Part shown: piece by piece, positions 8,939-18,233 of the stretch | Numbering within the stretch: position 1 is the stretch's first letter | How the letters are laid out: each line of letters starts with the position of its first letter | NCBI GenBank assembly: GCA_963851245.1 | Contig: CAWKOH010000009.1 | Coordinates: 310,001-374,000, forward strand | Source: CAWKOH01 sp963851245 | GTDB taxonomy: Bacteria > Actinomycetota > Acidimicrobiia > Acidimicrobiales > Palsa-688 | Reading direction: 5' to 3' | DNA: 64,000 nt | Notes under the pieces: model-generated | Databases searched by the model: none | Seen by the model: the letters and a program-made list of their open reading frames with translations, nothing else | Told to the model about the DNA's origin: nothing | Translations under genes and position numbers: made by a program

Positions 8939-9340
8939 ATGGGACAGCAGGTCCCTATGGTCGATTATCTGGTGCTCGGTGACCCGCCCTACCTGGTCGC
9001 CAACGAGTGCACCGGGTGCGACGCCCGCTTCTTCGACCGCCGCAACGCCTGCGCCTCGTGCGGGCGGACCGACTTCAGGACGGTCAAGGTGGCGACCGAG
9101 GGGGAGTTGAGGACCTTCACCATCGTCGCCTATGCCGCTCCGGGCATCCCGGTGCCGTTCGTTGCCGGCGTGATCGACTGTGACGGCACCAGCGTGAGGG
9201 CCAACGTCATCAATGTGGCGCCCGATGCCGATCATGTCCGCACGGGCATGAAGGTCCGCCTGGCCACCTACGTGCTGGGCACCGACGATGAAGGCACCGA
9301 AGCGATCGGCTTCGGGTTCGAACCAGTGGAAGGAGCCTGA
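8939..9340 (+). CDS. DUF35 OB-fold / rubredoxin-like zinc-ribbon protein
   Basis: 133 residues. A zinc ribbon (CTGC at about 24-27, CASCG at about 38-42) is followed by an OB fold, the DUF35/ChsH2-C type architecture. These proteins bind the adjacent SCP2-type thiolase and are required for activity in steroid and acyl-CoA breakdown. The start at ATG 8939 is fixed by GGAGGG 5 nt upstream. The stop is 2 nt before the thiolase gene, so they form a two-gene operon. Confidence 0.88.
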   Translation: MGQQVPMVDYLVLGDPPYLVANECTGCDARFFDRRNACASCGRTDFRTVKVATEGELRTFTIVAYAAPGIPVPFVAGVIDCDGTSVRANVINVAPDADHVRTGMKVRLATYVLGTDDEGTEAIGFGFEPVEGA

Positions 9341-9342
9341 CC

Positions 9343-10548
9343 ATGGCCAGCGACGACGTCTGGATCCTGGGCATCTACATGACCAAGTTCGGCAAGCATC
9401 CGGATCTCGATACCGTGGACCTCGCCGCCGATGCTGCCATGAACGCGTTGGCCGACGCTCAGGTATCGATCAAGGACATGGGCATCCTGGCCGCCGGGAA
9501 CCTTATGGGGGCGGGCGGAGGAATCGGCCAGCAACTGCAGAAGCAAATCGGACAGACCGGCATTCCCGTCTACAACGTGTCGAATGCCTGCGCCACTGGA
9601 GCGACGGCCCTCCGCACCGCCGTCATGGCCGTCAAGGCCGGGGAGTGCGACATGGGTTTGGCCGTCGGCGTCGAGAAGCTGGCCGGCGCGGGGCTCCTGG
9701 CCGGGGGTCGGGCCCAGGCCGACGCCAACACCTATCAGCCGAAGGGTCGCTACGGGGCGGTGGTACCGGTCGACGGTCGGATCGGGACCGAGACCATGCC
9801 CGGCGTGTTCGCCCAGATCGGCCTGGAGTACGGGCACAAGTACGGAGGGACGACCTTCGAGCTGTTCGCCCGTATCAGCGAGAAGAATCATGCCCACTCG
9901 ACCCTCAACCCGCTGGCGGCCTACTCCAAGCGCATGAGCCTGGAGCAGATCATGAACGACGTCATGATCGCCTACCCCAACACCCGCCCGATGTGCTCGG
10001 CGAACTGCGACGGAGCCGCCGCCGCCGTGGTGGTGTCAGGGGAGAAGCTGAAGACTCTCAGCCCGGATCAAAAGCGGAGGGCGGTCAAAGTCTCCGCCTC
10101 AATCCTCACGACCGATCCCTGGGAGGAAGCGTGCCAGGTGCTGCCGAACGTCAACACCCTGACCCGTAACGCCGCTCAGCAGGCCTACGCCCAGGCCGGC
10201 GTCGGGCCTGAGGACCTCGATCTGGTCGAGCTCCACGACTGCTTCGCCACCGCCGAACTGGTGCACTACGACAACCTGATGCTGTGCCAGCCCGGGGAGG
10301 CCGTTCCCTTCTTCGAATCGGGCGCGACCTGGCGCGACGGCAAGACACCGGTGAACGTGTCGGGCGGACTCGAGTCCAAGGGTCACCCGATCGCCGCCAC
10401 GGGGATCGCCAACATCTGGGAGGTCTGCCACCACCTGCGAGGCGAGGCAGGCGATCGTCAGATCGCTGACGCCAAGGTCGGGCTGGCCCACGTCATCGGG
10501 CTGGGATCGGCGTGCGGCGTGCACATCCTGGAGCGCTCTGCTGCCTGA
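9343..10548 (+). CDS. thiolase / lipid-transfer protein (SCP2-type, Ltp family)
   Basis: 401 residues. The thiolase fold has nucleophile Cys83 in NVSNACATGATAL, His/Cys in LVELHDCFATAEL and the ESKGHPIAATG loop. The absence of the classical C-terminal CxG of biosynthetic thiolases, plus the DUF35 partner directly upstream, places it in the Ltp/SCP-x type that cleaves acyl-CoA intermediates, including sterol side chains. Likely a retro-Claisen or retroaldol C-C lyase in the same sterol programme as the cluster at 21-37 kb; the substrate is inferred. Confidence 0.88.
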   Translation: MASDDVWILGIYMTKFGKHPDLDTVDLAADAAMNALADAQVSIKDMGILAAGNLMGAGGGIGQQLQKQIGQTGIPVYNVSNACATGATALRTAVMAVKAGECDMGLAVGVEKLAGAGLLAGGRAQADANTYQPKGRYGAVVPVDGRIGTETMPGVFAQIGLEYGHKYGGTTFELFARISEKNHAHSTLNPLAAYSKRMSLEQIMNDVMIAYPNTRPMCSANCDGAAAAVVVSGEKLKTLSPDQKRRAVKVSASILTTDPWEEACQVLPNVNTLTRNAAQQAYAQAGVGPEDLDLVELHDCFATAELVHYDNLMLCQPGEAVPFFESGATWRDGKTPVNVSGGLESKGHPIAATGIANIWEVCHHLRGEAGDRQIADAKVGLAHVIGLGSACGVHILERSAA

Positions 10549-10673
10549 GATCCGCGCTGCCTGCGAAACCGGCCGCCGGAATCCGGGCCGGCTGAGAGCG
10601 GGCGTCTGGGCCTGACGGCCGGCACCTCTCGATATCCCTCACCCGCGAGCGCGGGCTTCGTACAATCGAAGCC

Positions 10674-10817
10674 ATGGACGAACCTCGAGCACGGACTCCC
10701 GGTCCGGACGACACGGCCGCGTTCCAGCGTTTCTACGCGGGCGGCCACGACTCGGAGTCCGGGTCTCACGGAATGCTGTACCGGATCTTCGTGGGGTGGT
10801 GGCGCGACCGCCGCTAA
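10674..10817 (+). CDS. 47-residue small protein, leaderless
   Basis: A short open frame (MDEPRARTPGPDDTAAFQRF, then a Gly-rich turn, then MLYRIFVGWWRDRR) with strongly actinobacterial codon usage. TACAAT at 10661-10666, the best -10 element nearby, lies 7 nt before the ATG with no ribosome binding site, so a leaderless message is expected. The C-terminus is amphipathic and aromatic/arginine-rich, suggesting membrane-surface or protein association. No family is recognised. It lies alone between a thiolase gene and convergent AIM24 genes. Confidence 0.55.
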   Translation: MDEPRARTPGPDDTAAFQRFYAGGHDSESGSHGMLYRIFVGWWRDRR

Positions 10818-10850
10818 TCGTCGGTTCGAGAGCCGCCGCCAGGTGGCGGG

Positions 10851-11836
10851 TTACCACATGTGTTGCGTGTACTGGCAGCTGTCCTGGAAGTCCGTACCAG
10901 GGTCCTCGAGGCGCTCATAGCTCGACTGGAGGGCCACCCGTCCCGGGCCCCACAACCGCAACCAGAGGTATCGGTTACCCCACGTTCGCCACAGCTGGAC
11001 CCCCGCTCCCGGGAACTCGACGTGCATCTGCATTCCCACCGAAGGGTCCTTGTAGAGCAAAGCGGGCGGTTTGACCAGGATCGATTCACCCTCGGCGAGG
11101 GTGCGCAGGAAGGCGTTGCCGCCAACCTGCACCAGAACCGCGCCGGGCTGTTCTCCAGCCGTGAAGCGATCGACCTGGCGGCCGACCGGGTAGTAGTACT
11201 CGATCTCGTCGTCGCGACGGTCATCCCCGTCGTCGGTGGCCAGGCCGGCCAGGTCGAGGCCCATCTTCAGCAGTCCCACGCCGCCGCTCTGCGTGGACGC
11301 GCCCTTGTCACGCCGGGCGCTGAACCAGATGCCGCTGTCGTACCAGTCGTAGTTCACTCCCAGCGTGGCCGCTACCAGATGGTGCTCGCGGACGTCGACG
11401 CCCGCGCCGGGTTCGAGAGGAACCGCGACCATCTCTCCCGGGGAGTCATGGGAAAAGAGATGACCCCGGGCCCTCGGGCTTCGAGCATCAATACCGGCAG
11501 CCCGGCGCGCATCCGGTTCCACGCACCGCGCAGTGACATCGCAACTACATCCACGGCGGGCTCCTGCCATAGAAGGTTGTGATCGGGGAAGTAGACCCCT
11601 TCGCCCGCGGCCAGCTTGATGTCCACGGCTGGCGCCAGCTTTCCAAGTATCTGGGCTACAGAGTGTCCCAGCTGGATCCGGGTCATGTCGGGTATGGCGG
11701 GTTGCTCGATCCAGCCTGAGGTCGTGCGCCGGGCGACGTCGACGGGAGCACCGCAGTTGGGGCACGTCGTCTCGGCTCCGCTCGAGGCGCCGCGGCAGTA
11801 GGGACAGGTGTAGGACGTGACGGACGTGTCGGCCAT
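10851..11836 (-). CDS. AIM24 family protein with N-terminal zinc ribbon (one frameshift)
   Basis: About 328 residues if corrected. The N-terminus has CPYC and CPNCG knuckles, then an AIM24 beta-prism domain (VDIKLAAGEGVYFPDHNLLW, GPGVISF, then VPLEPGAGVDVREHHLVAAT, LAEGESILVKPPALLYKDPS, and the terminal LRLWGPGRVALQSSYERL). A base is missing near 11450-11456 at a TTTT/CCC homopolymer, splitting the gene into two frames. Its ATG overlaps the stop of the upstream paralogue (TGATG). AIM24 proteins are widespread and poorly understood; mitochondrial Aim24 acts in inner-membrane organisation. Confidence 0.82.
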
Positions 11837-12789
11837 CAACCCGACCCGTGGTTCATGTACATGGACTGGATACCGACCCGCCCCGGGCCGGTCAGTCGCA
11901 TCAAGTTGATGCCGGGCCCCGAGACGACGCCGGCTGCCTGCTGCATGACGTCACCCGAGAAGATCCCGGACAGGCCCTGCTTGCGCAGCGCTTTGGCGGC
12001 CTTGAGTCCCGATAGTCCACGGCTGGACAAACCCTTGGCCGCCTGGAACGCCGACCCGCTGGTCGCACCGGGCGGGTTCAGCTTGTGGGTGACCATCTCG
12101 ATCGAAACCGAAGACTCCTTGTACAGGAATCCGCCTGGTTCCACCTGGATGGTTTCCCCCTCGGCCAGGCTGCGGTCGAACACGTTTCCATAGCCGTGCA
12201 GGACGAGCAAGCCTCGGTCCTGGGCGGCCGCGAAGCGGTCCAGGTACATTCCGCTTCCGGTGGCGAGCGTCGCCTGCAGCCCCGGCAGTTTCTCGAAGCT
12301 GTATGAGAGGCTGGTTGAGGCCACGATCATGGCGTGCTCGCGAATGTCGATCTCCAGGCCCGGATCGACCGGCAGGACGACCACTTCGCCCGGGGCGTCC
12401 CGCGAGAAAGAGACCCGTCCGGGTCCGTGGGCCACGCTCAGGACGAACGGCAGGGTCCCCAGTAGGCGCTTCATCCCGCCGGGTGCGGTCATGACCGACA
12501 TGGCCACGTTCTCGTCCTTCCAGAGCATCACGTGGTGCTCGAAGAACACCGTGTCGCCGGCGGCGAGGTTGACATCGACCACCGGGACCACCGTCCCGTC
12601 GATCTGGAACACGGTGTTGCCCAGCGATATCTCCGTCAGGTCCCGGATTCGCGGCGCCTGCCGCCATCCGGAATCGGTGACGAGGTTGCGAACGTCGAGG
12701 GGGGCTCCGCACCTCTCGCAGGTGAGCGCCGACACTGGACTCTGGGCCCGGCACCATTTGCAGGCCAGGCGTTCATCGGTTGCCGTCAC
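11836..12789 (-). CDS. AIM24 family protein with N-terminal zinc ribbon
   Basis: 317 residues, intact. CKWC and CERCG (about 10-28) form a zinc ribbon. The AIM24 double-stranded beta-helix-like domain follows (VVDVNLAAGDTVFFEHHVML, HGPGRVSFSRDAPGEVVVLP, LAEGETIQVEPGGFLYKESS, ending LTGPGRVGIQSMYMN). A Gly/Ser/Ala-rich insert near 245-285 is absent from the downstream paralogue. GTG at 12789 follows TAACTT by 8 nt without a ribosome binding site. The pair is a tandem duplication, since the two share domain order and signature segments. Function is unknown beyond the family name. Confidence 0.88.
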   Translation of the reverse strand: MTATDERLACKWCRAQSPVSALTCERCGAPLDVRNLVTDSGWRQAPRIRDLTEISLGNTVFQIDGTVVPVVDVNLAAGDTVFFEHHVMLWKDENVAMSVMTAPGGMKRLLGTLPFVLSVAHGPGRVSFSRDAPGEVVVLPVDPGLEIDIREHAMIVASTSLSYSFEKLPGLQATLATGSGMYLDRFAAAQDRGLLVLHGYGNVFDRSLAEGETIQVEPGGFLYKESSVSIEMVTHKLNPPGATSGSAFQAAKGLSSRGLSGLKAAKALRKQGLSGIFSGDVMQQAAGVVSGPGINLMRLTGPGRVGIQSMYMNHGSG

Positions 12790-12874
12790 GACAGCGGAAG
12801 TTACTCGGTCGCACCAGGCGCCGCGTGGCCGTTGAATCTTCGTCCAACCGCGATCCGGTCCTGACCGGCACTGT

Positions 12875-12901
12875 CGGCACCGCGACCGAGCCGCGGTGCC
12901 G
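12875..12901 (-). terminator. hairpin downstream of the MFS gene
   Basis: CGGCACCGCG (12875-12884) and CGCGGTGCCG (12892-12901) form a perfect 10-bp stem with a 7-nt loop, 30 bp beyond the stop of the MFS gene and upstream of the AIM24 genes. There is no U tract. It is a likely U-less terminator separating the two minus-strand units. Confidence 0.5.
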
Positions 12902-12931
12902 CCGTGTTTGAGGTCTCGCGCGGTCGACCGA

Positions 12932-14386
12932 TCAGGTGCCGGCGGCGGGCACCGGAGCCGTTTCCCTTACCCTTGACTGGCGAGCCAGGCGGCCGCGCCG
13001 GACCATCGTTGTGGCCGCGTCCTCGTCGTGCACGGTGAGGGCCGCCAGGGCTCCGAGAAGGGCCGACGCGGCTCCGGCGAGGAAGGCGGCGTGGTAGGCC
13101 GACAGGTCGGCGGTGGCGTGCCCGTCGACCACCTTGACCGGGCCAACCGCGGCCACCACGGTGCTCATGACCGCGACCCCAATGGCTCCCGACATCTGCC
13201 TGAGGGCGTTGAAGAGAGTCGACGCCCGGGCCGTGTCGGGAAGTGAGATGGTCGCGAACCCGGCTGCCTGGGACGAGGTGAACACGTGAGCCATCCCGTA
13301 GCCAGTGATGAACACGAGGAGCCGCATCCACCACAGGTTGGTCTCGGCCCCGACCAGGCTCATGAGTGACAGGCTCCCCGTCAGGATCAGGAGCCCGGTG
13401 AGCATGACCCGGCGCGGGCCCAGTACCGGGTAGAGAAGCCGGGTGTTCACCTGCGATCCGAGCATCACGCCGAGCGCTTCCGGGAACGTGTTCAGGCCCG
13501 ACTGCAGGGCGGACAGTCCCAGACCGTCCTGATAGAACAGGGCCAGCAGGAAGAGCGTGCCCATGAAAGCGATCGAGCCCAGGGACATGACTGCGTTGGT
13601 GCTGCGGAACAGCCGGTCGCCGAAGAGGCGCAGGTCGATGAGGGGTTGGCGCTTCCGCAGCTCAACCGGTACCAGGGCGACCAGGAGCAAGGCGCCCGCC
13701 ACGATGCTGAATACGACGGCGCGGTCGCTCCAGTCCTTGAAGGGCCCTTCCGAGATGCCGTACATGAGCAGCCCCAAACCGGCCCCCGAGAGGATGAATC
13801 CGGACAAGTCGAACCGACCCGCCTCCTGCTCGTTATGGCCCTCGAGGAAGACCAGTCCGAACACGAAGGCGGCGATGCCGATGGGCAGGTTCACGTAGAA
13901 GACCCAGCGCCACGACAGTTCGGTCACGAACAGACCGCCGAGGACGGGACCGAGGGCGGGGGCGACCGCGGTGGGGAGGACCAGAATGCTCGACGCCCGC
14001 ACCCGTTCCGCCGGCGGGAAGGTCCGGAAGAGGAGAGCCATGCCGACCGGCACCATGAGGCCGCCGCCCGCACCCTGCAGGATGCGGAATGCCACCAGCT
14101 CGCCGAGGCTGCTGGCGGCTCCGCACAGCGCCGATGCCACGGTGAAGATGACTATCGAGGTCAACAGGATGCGGCGGCCTCCGAAGCGGTCACCGAGCCA
14201 TCCCGAGACCGGGATGAACACAGCCAGGCTCACCAAGTACCCGATCGCCACGGTGTCGACAGAGTCGGCCCGGACACCGAACTCGCGCCCGATCGTGGGC
14301 AGTGCCACGTTGACGATGGTGGCGTCCATGATGTTCATGAACATGGCCGCGACGAAGACGACGCTGACCGCGATCTTCTGGTTCAT
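12932..14386 (-). CDS. MFS multidrug efflux transporter, DHA2 (EmrB/QacA) family
   Basis: 484 residues with 14 predicted membrane helices, as in DHA2 proton antiporters. The motif-C-like segment (LVLPTAVAPALGPVLGGLFV), motif A-like GWLGDRFGGRRILL and the first-helix motif MDATIVNVALPTIG are all present. It would export hydrophobic or cationic compounds from the cytoplasmic membrane. The start is placed at ATG 14386 (MNQKIAVS); a GTG at 14401 five codons upstream, preceded by TAGGCT, is an alternative. The open frame extends further upstream into non-coding sequence. A hairpin follows the gene. Confidence 0.9.
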   Translation of the reverse strand: MNQKIAVSVVFVAAMFMNIMDATIVNVALPTIGREFGVRADSVDTVAIGYLVSLAVFIPVSGWLGDRFGGRRILLTSIVIFTVASALCGAASSLGELVAFRILQGAGGGLMVPVGMALLFRTFPPAERVRASSILVLPTAVAPALGPVLGGLFVTELSWRWVFYVNLPIGIAAFVFGLVFLEGHNEQEAGRFDLSGFILSGAGLGLLMYGISEGPFKDWSDRAVVFSIVAGALLLVALVPVELRKRQPLIDLRLFGDRLFRSTNAVMSLGSIAFMGTLFLLALFYQDGLGLSALQSGLNTFPEALGVMLGSQVNTRLLYPVLGPRRVMLTGLLILTGSLSLMSLVGAETNLWWMRLLVFITGYGMAHVFTSSQAAGFATISLPDTARASTLFNALRQMSGAIGVAVMSTVVAAVGPVKVVDGHATADLSAYHAAFLAGAASALLGALAALTVHDEDAATTMVRRGRLARQSRVRETAPVPAAGT

Positions 14387-14477
14387 GTAACGGGCAGGCA
14401 CGAGGCAATTGAGCCTACCTAAGGATTTTCGGGCGGCGGCTGCGAATTCAGGGCGCCACGCTGGACCAGTCCCTGGG

Positions 14478-15613
14478 TCAGGGGCGCGCCACCAGGGCTG
14501 CGAGGTACGGGGCATTGATGAGCAGTTCGTCGGCATCCGTCGCCGGTGGTCGCTCACCGAATCGGACGGCCCGCTGGCCGGTTCGGAGGAAGACGATGGC
14601 GAGTTGCAGGCAGGAATAGGTGATGAACCAGTCCAGGTCCTGCAAGCGGCGACCCGAGAGCCGTTCATACGTGGCGGCGGCGTCGTCAGGGCGCATGAAT
14701 TGGGGCATTCCCGGCAGTCCATACCTACTGGTCATGTCCTCGAACATGCAGTGCAGGTACACCATCCAGCCCACCTCCAGCTCCGGCGGCCCGATGCCCG
14801 CCATCTCCCAATCCAGGACGGCAGCCGGCTCGAAGTTCCGGTACATCACGTTCCCGATGCGGGAGTCCCCCCAGTTGAATACCGCCTGGCTCTCGTGGGC
14901 GGGCCAGTGATCCTCCAGCCAGGCGAACCCTTTTTCCACCACTTCAGACCGCCCGCTGTCCTTGGCCGCCCACTCGTACCAGTGGCGCCGGCCGGCCAGG
15001 TGGCGCCGCAGGGGAGTGTCCCCCGCGAAACGGCTGACCAGGTGAGGAAAGTGTTTCTCGGGATCCTCGATGGCGTGGAGGCGAGCCAGGATCCCGATGC
15101 TCGATTCCTGCAGGCGCGCCTGGTCGGCGGGGCTGGCGTCGAACAGCCAGTTGGGTCCCATGTTGTAGGGGGGGATGTCGGGGGTACTTCACCGTCGACC
15201 CGCCCCATCACGAAGAAGGGCGAGCCTACGACCGACGGGTCGGGTTCGCACCACCACTGCGGGGGTACCGGTACGTCCGTGAGGGCGGCGACGGTCTGGA
15301 TGGTCCGGAACTGCCCCGCCATGTCGTATTCGGGAAAGACGGGGATGTCCTGCGGGTCAGGTGCCACTCTCGCCACGAGTCGCTCCTCGCGGATCTCGCC
15401 GTTCTCCTTCCAGGTGGCGTCGAACAGCAGCGTCTCGCTCGACATGCCTGTCGCCGATGTCCCGGCGACCTCACCGACATGATGATCGGTGCCTCCGATC
15501 AGGTGCTGCGCCAGCGCTCGTTGAAGCCGGACCCGGAAGTCCTCCTTGTCGCGGCTGGATCGCACATCGGTCTGGTACTGGTCGGCGCTTCCCGCCGGTG
15601 AGGTGTCGGTCAC
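14478..15613 (-). CDS. APH-family phosphotransferase (acyl-CoA dehydrogenase-associated type), one frameshift
   Basis: About 378 residues if corrected. The kinase-like fold has the Brenner-type motif NWGDSRIGNVMY (catalytic Asp, metal-binding Asn) and the DFG-equivalent VLDWEMAGIGPPELEVGWM. This APH branch is common beside acyl-CoA dehydrogenases in mycobacteria (the FadE36-like group), not an antibiotic-resistance enzyme. At 15176-15185 a run of five C needs one more C to join GRVDGEVPP to DIPPYNMGPNWLF. GTG at 15613 is chosen over an ATG at 15637 because AAAGGGGGGAG immediately precedes it. Confidence 0.8.
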
Positions 15614-15655
15614 ACTCCCCCCTTTGGACTCCGGCATTCTGCCCGATCAGCCCAA

Positions 15656-17218
15656 TCAGCGCTCCGGTAGCAGTGAGTAGGCGGGAAAGTTCCCGTAGAG
15701 GCGTTCGGACCCTCCGTCGGGCCCGTAAGTGACGGCCTGCACAAGCAGGTCACCACCGACGAACGCTCCCTTCCACGAGTGACCGAGACCCCCGAATACC
15801 TCTTCTCGATCCCCCCGGCTGCGGGGCTTGTTGACGCCCACCTTGAAGGACTGCAACTGCTCGGCCACCCGGGCTGCGAAGTCCATGTCGTCGGTGGCGA
15901 TGCTCGACACCAAGGACCCGTTGCTGGCGTTCATGGCGGCGAGCAACTCGGCCTCCGTGTCGACCACCACGATTGAGTCGGTAGGCCCGAACGGTTCAGC
16001 GTGGTGCAGCGACCAGTTGGCGGGAGGCTGCAAGACACACGCCGGCGCTACGTACGCCGATGTGTCCTGGACGTCGAGGAAGGAACCGTCGCCCACCGAG
16101 CCCCGATAGACCGGGATCCCGCCGCCCCGCATGACCTCCTCCCACTGCGAGGCCAGGTCGGCGGCCTTGGTGGCATGGATGACAGGGCCGAAGTCCAGCT
16201 CGGGTAGCGGGTGGTCGGTCCCGTCGACGGCCAAGGGGTGACCGAACCGGATGGAGCGAACCACTGGTAGGTAGGTTTCGAGGAAGGCAGGGAACAGCCG
16301 GCGCTGGACCACATAGCGGGGATAGGCGGTGCAGCGCTGCTTCGCGTACTCGAACCCCTTGCGAAGGTGCTGGGCCAACAGATGCCACTGTGAGAAGTCC
16401 CACACGCCCCAGGCGTTCAGGCCCTCCTGCTCGAGCATGTGCCGGCGGCCGGTGTCCGCCAGCGAGACGGCCGCGCGTCGCCCGTTGGCTCGGCCTCCTA
16501 CGAAAGCCAGGGCTCCGATCCCGTCGCTGCGAATGAGGGCTTCGCCCAGGTGCTCGCCGACTCCGGACAGCAGGGTGACCGGCAACCCGGCCCGTTTCAT
16601 CAGGGCGTGGGCCAGGGTGAGGGTGTGGAAGCCGCCCTGGCTGGGGGTCTTGGCGACCACGGCGTTCCCGGCCAGGAGCTGGACCAGCTCGGCGTGGACC
16701 TGGACGCTCATCGGATAGTTCCAGCTGGCAATGTTGGAAACCGGCCCCGGTAGCGGCCGTCGTTCACCGGGGGTCCCGAGGGCCAGCTGGCGCTCGATCT
16801 CGCCCACATACCAGCGGACGCCGTCGAGACACCGATCCACGTCGGCGCAGGCCAGGCGCCACGGCTTGCCGATCTCCCAGACGAGCAGCAGGGCAAGCAG
16901 GTCGCGATGCTCGGTCATGGCGTCCACGGCCCCGGTGACCCGGCGCTGCCGCTCGTCCAGGTCCACCTTGGCCCAGTCGGAATGCTCGGTGCAGGCGTGC
17001 GCCACGGCGGCGACCGCATCGTCATAGTCGACCCTCGGCGGTCCCGGGATGGGCGTGCCGTCCACTGGAGTTACGTGATCCCCCGGGCGGCCGAGCCGGC
17101 GCCACTCACCGCAGGTCAGGTTGCGCAGTCGGTCGGAGTCGAACGCCTCGGGAGCCACTGAGACGCAGCGAGCGTAGGTTTCCCACCAGGAGAAACCTGG
17201 CTTCAGCATCAGTCCCAT
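15656..17218 (-). CDS. aldehyde dehydrogenase family protein
   Basis: 520 residues, the usual ALDH length. The cofactor-binding segment SNIASWNYPMSVQVHAELVQ, the LEQEGLNAWGV general-base region and the nucleophile loop AKQRCTAYPRYVVQ with its Cys are visible, followed by the C-terminal EPFGPTDSIVVV motif (usually EIFGPVLSI). The glycine-rich LSGVGEHLGEALI replaces the standard GxxxxG. It oxidises an aldehyde to acid or acyl-CoA; the substrate cannot be told. ATG at 17218 follows TAGAGT by 6 nt (leaderless). An aberrant N-terminus (MGLMLKPGFSWWETYARC) and some divergent motifs suggest a distant subfamily. Confidence 0.82.
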   Translation of the reverse strand: MGLMLKPGFSWWETYARCVSVAPEAFDSDRLRNLTCGEWRRLGRPGDHVTPVDGTPIPGPPRVDYDDAVAAVAHACTEHSDWAKVDLDERQRRVTGAVDAMTEHRDLLALLLVWEIGKPWRLACADVDRCLDGVRWYVGEIERQLALGTPGERRPLPGPVSNIASWNYPMSVQVHAELVQLLAGNAVVAKTPSQGGFHTLTLAHALMKRAGLPVTLLSGVGEHLGEALIRSDGIGALAFVGGRANGRRAAVSLADTGRRHMLEQEGLNAWGVWDFSQWHLLAQHLRKGFEYAKQRCTAYPRYVVQRRLFPAFLETYLPVVRSIRFGHPLAVDGTDHPLPELDFGPVIHATKAADLASQWEEVMRGGGIPVYRGSVGDGSFLDVQDTSAYVAPACVLQPPANWSLHHAEPFGPTDSIVVVDTEAELLAAMNASNGSLVSSIATDDMDFAARVAEQLQSFKVGVNKPRSRGDREEVFGGLGHSWKGAFVGGDLLVQAVTYGPDGGSERLYGNFPAYSLLPER

Positions 17219-17227
17219 CTGAAGACT

Positions 17228-17758
17228 CTAGGTTCTCAGTTGGCGGGATGATGCCTGGATCCCGGGAGGCCTGGCTTCCAGGTCCAGCAAGAAGGCGAGC
17301 AGAGGAACTTCAGGCACGGGGACCCAGTCTCGGTCCGGGACCCGCTGGAATCCCGCTCTCTCGTAGAGCCGGTGAGCCGAGGTCATCCACGGGGTGGAAT
17401 GAAGGAACAGCCCGGTCCGGCCCAGTTTGTAGGCTCGCTCGATGCACGCGTCCACCAGGCAGGCTCCCACGCCGCGCCCCTGGCCGCCGGGATCCACCCC
17501 GAGCATACGGATGGCTGCTTCCCCCGGGTCGAGGGCCTCGGCCCAGGGCGACGAGGCGTCGGGAACGAAGGTCACGCAGCCGACCAGCTCCTCGTCGATG
17601 GCTACGAGGACCTCGGCCTCGACGGATCGGCGAGCGACGTCGGCCAGCTCGGCGGCGTACCCGCCCGTCATGTGCTGGCCCGGGAGGGCGGCGTAGGCGG
17701 CCACGACGATCTGGCCGGCTCGGGCGTACTCATCAGGTCTCACCGGGCGTACGCGCAT
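17228..17758 (-). CDS. GNAT family N-acetyltransferase
   Basis: 176 residues. The acetyl-CoA pyrophosphate-binding loop is GVDPGGQGRGVGACLV (motif A), followed by LFLHSTPWMTSAHRLYERAGFQRV (motif B), typical GNAT elements. ATG at 17758 is chosen: TACGGT lies 7 nt upstream and the conserved domain starts at MRVRPVRPDEY. It ends 10 bp before the ALDH gene's start on the same strand. The acceptor is unknown. Confidence 0.85.
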   Translation of the reverse strand: MRVRPVRPDEYARAGQIVVAAYAALPGQHMTGGYAAELADVARRSVEAEVLVAIDEELVGCVTFVPDASSPWAEALDPGEAAIRMLGVDPGGQGRGVGACLVDACIERAYKLGRTGLFLHSTPWMTSAHRLYERAGFQRVPDRDWVPVPEVPLLAFLLDLEARPPGIQASSRQLRT

Positions 17759-17801
17759 GGCGGTGACCGTACCCGTTATGCAGCAGTACCTTGGGTTGTG
17801 A

Positions 17802-18191
17802 ATGAGCGCAACCTGCCCGCACGGGCTAACGCCGTCACAGTGCCTTATCTGCAAGACACTTCAGATGCAGCCGCAAGCGGAAGCCCGGTCGTCCACGCGG
17901 TCCGGCTCGCGAAAGCAGACCGATATCGGCGGCCCGAGCCCTTCAACCGGTTACCCCGTGCAGCCCGACGTCATCTACCAGGGAGGCCAGCCGGTCCACC
18001 GATCCCGCCTGCTCGGCGCCCAGTTCGTCATGCTCCTGGCGGCCATCGCCGTCATCGGGCTGGTGACCTGGATCGTGGCGGGAGCGGTCTTCGCCATGCT
18101 GCACCTGGTAGAGATCATCGCTGTCGCAGGCGTCGCCGGCTGGGCCGGCTACCGGTTGGGCCATTACCGGGGCCGCAAGCGGGGAGCCTGA
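17802..18191 (+). CDS. small membrane protein with N-terminal zinc knuckle
   Basis: 129 residues. CPHG and CLIC (Cys5, His7, Cys14, Cys17) form a probable single zinc site. A polar linker (25-65) is followed by two hydrophobic segments (about 70-95 and 98-117) and a basic tail GRKRGA. TACCTT at 17787-17792 lies 9 nt before the ATG, and no ribosome binding site is visible. Related small proteins occur in other actinobacteria. Function unknown. Confidence 0.65.
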   Translation: MSATCPHGLTPSQCLICKTLQMQPQAEARSSTRSGSRKQTDIGGPSPSTGYPVQPDVIYQGGQPVHRSRLLGAQFVMLLAAIAVIGLVTWIVAGAVFAMLHLVEIIAVAGVAGWAGYRLGHYRGRKRGA

Positions 18192-18233
18192 GAGCTCCGC
18201 GGGGAGAATTGGAAGGCCGGATACTCTTCCAGC

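Noticed and set aside
7386..9110. 574-codon frame opposite the APC permease
   Set aside because: The composition is Gly/Arg/His/Gln-rich and typical of antisense GC shadows; the minus-strand permease is convincing.
14478..15613. Aminoglycoside resistance gene
   Set aside because: The APH fold is of the acyl-CoA-dehydrogenase-associated branch, and there is no resistance context.
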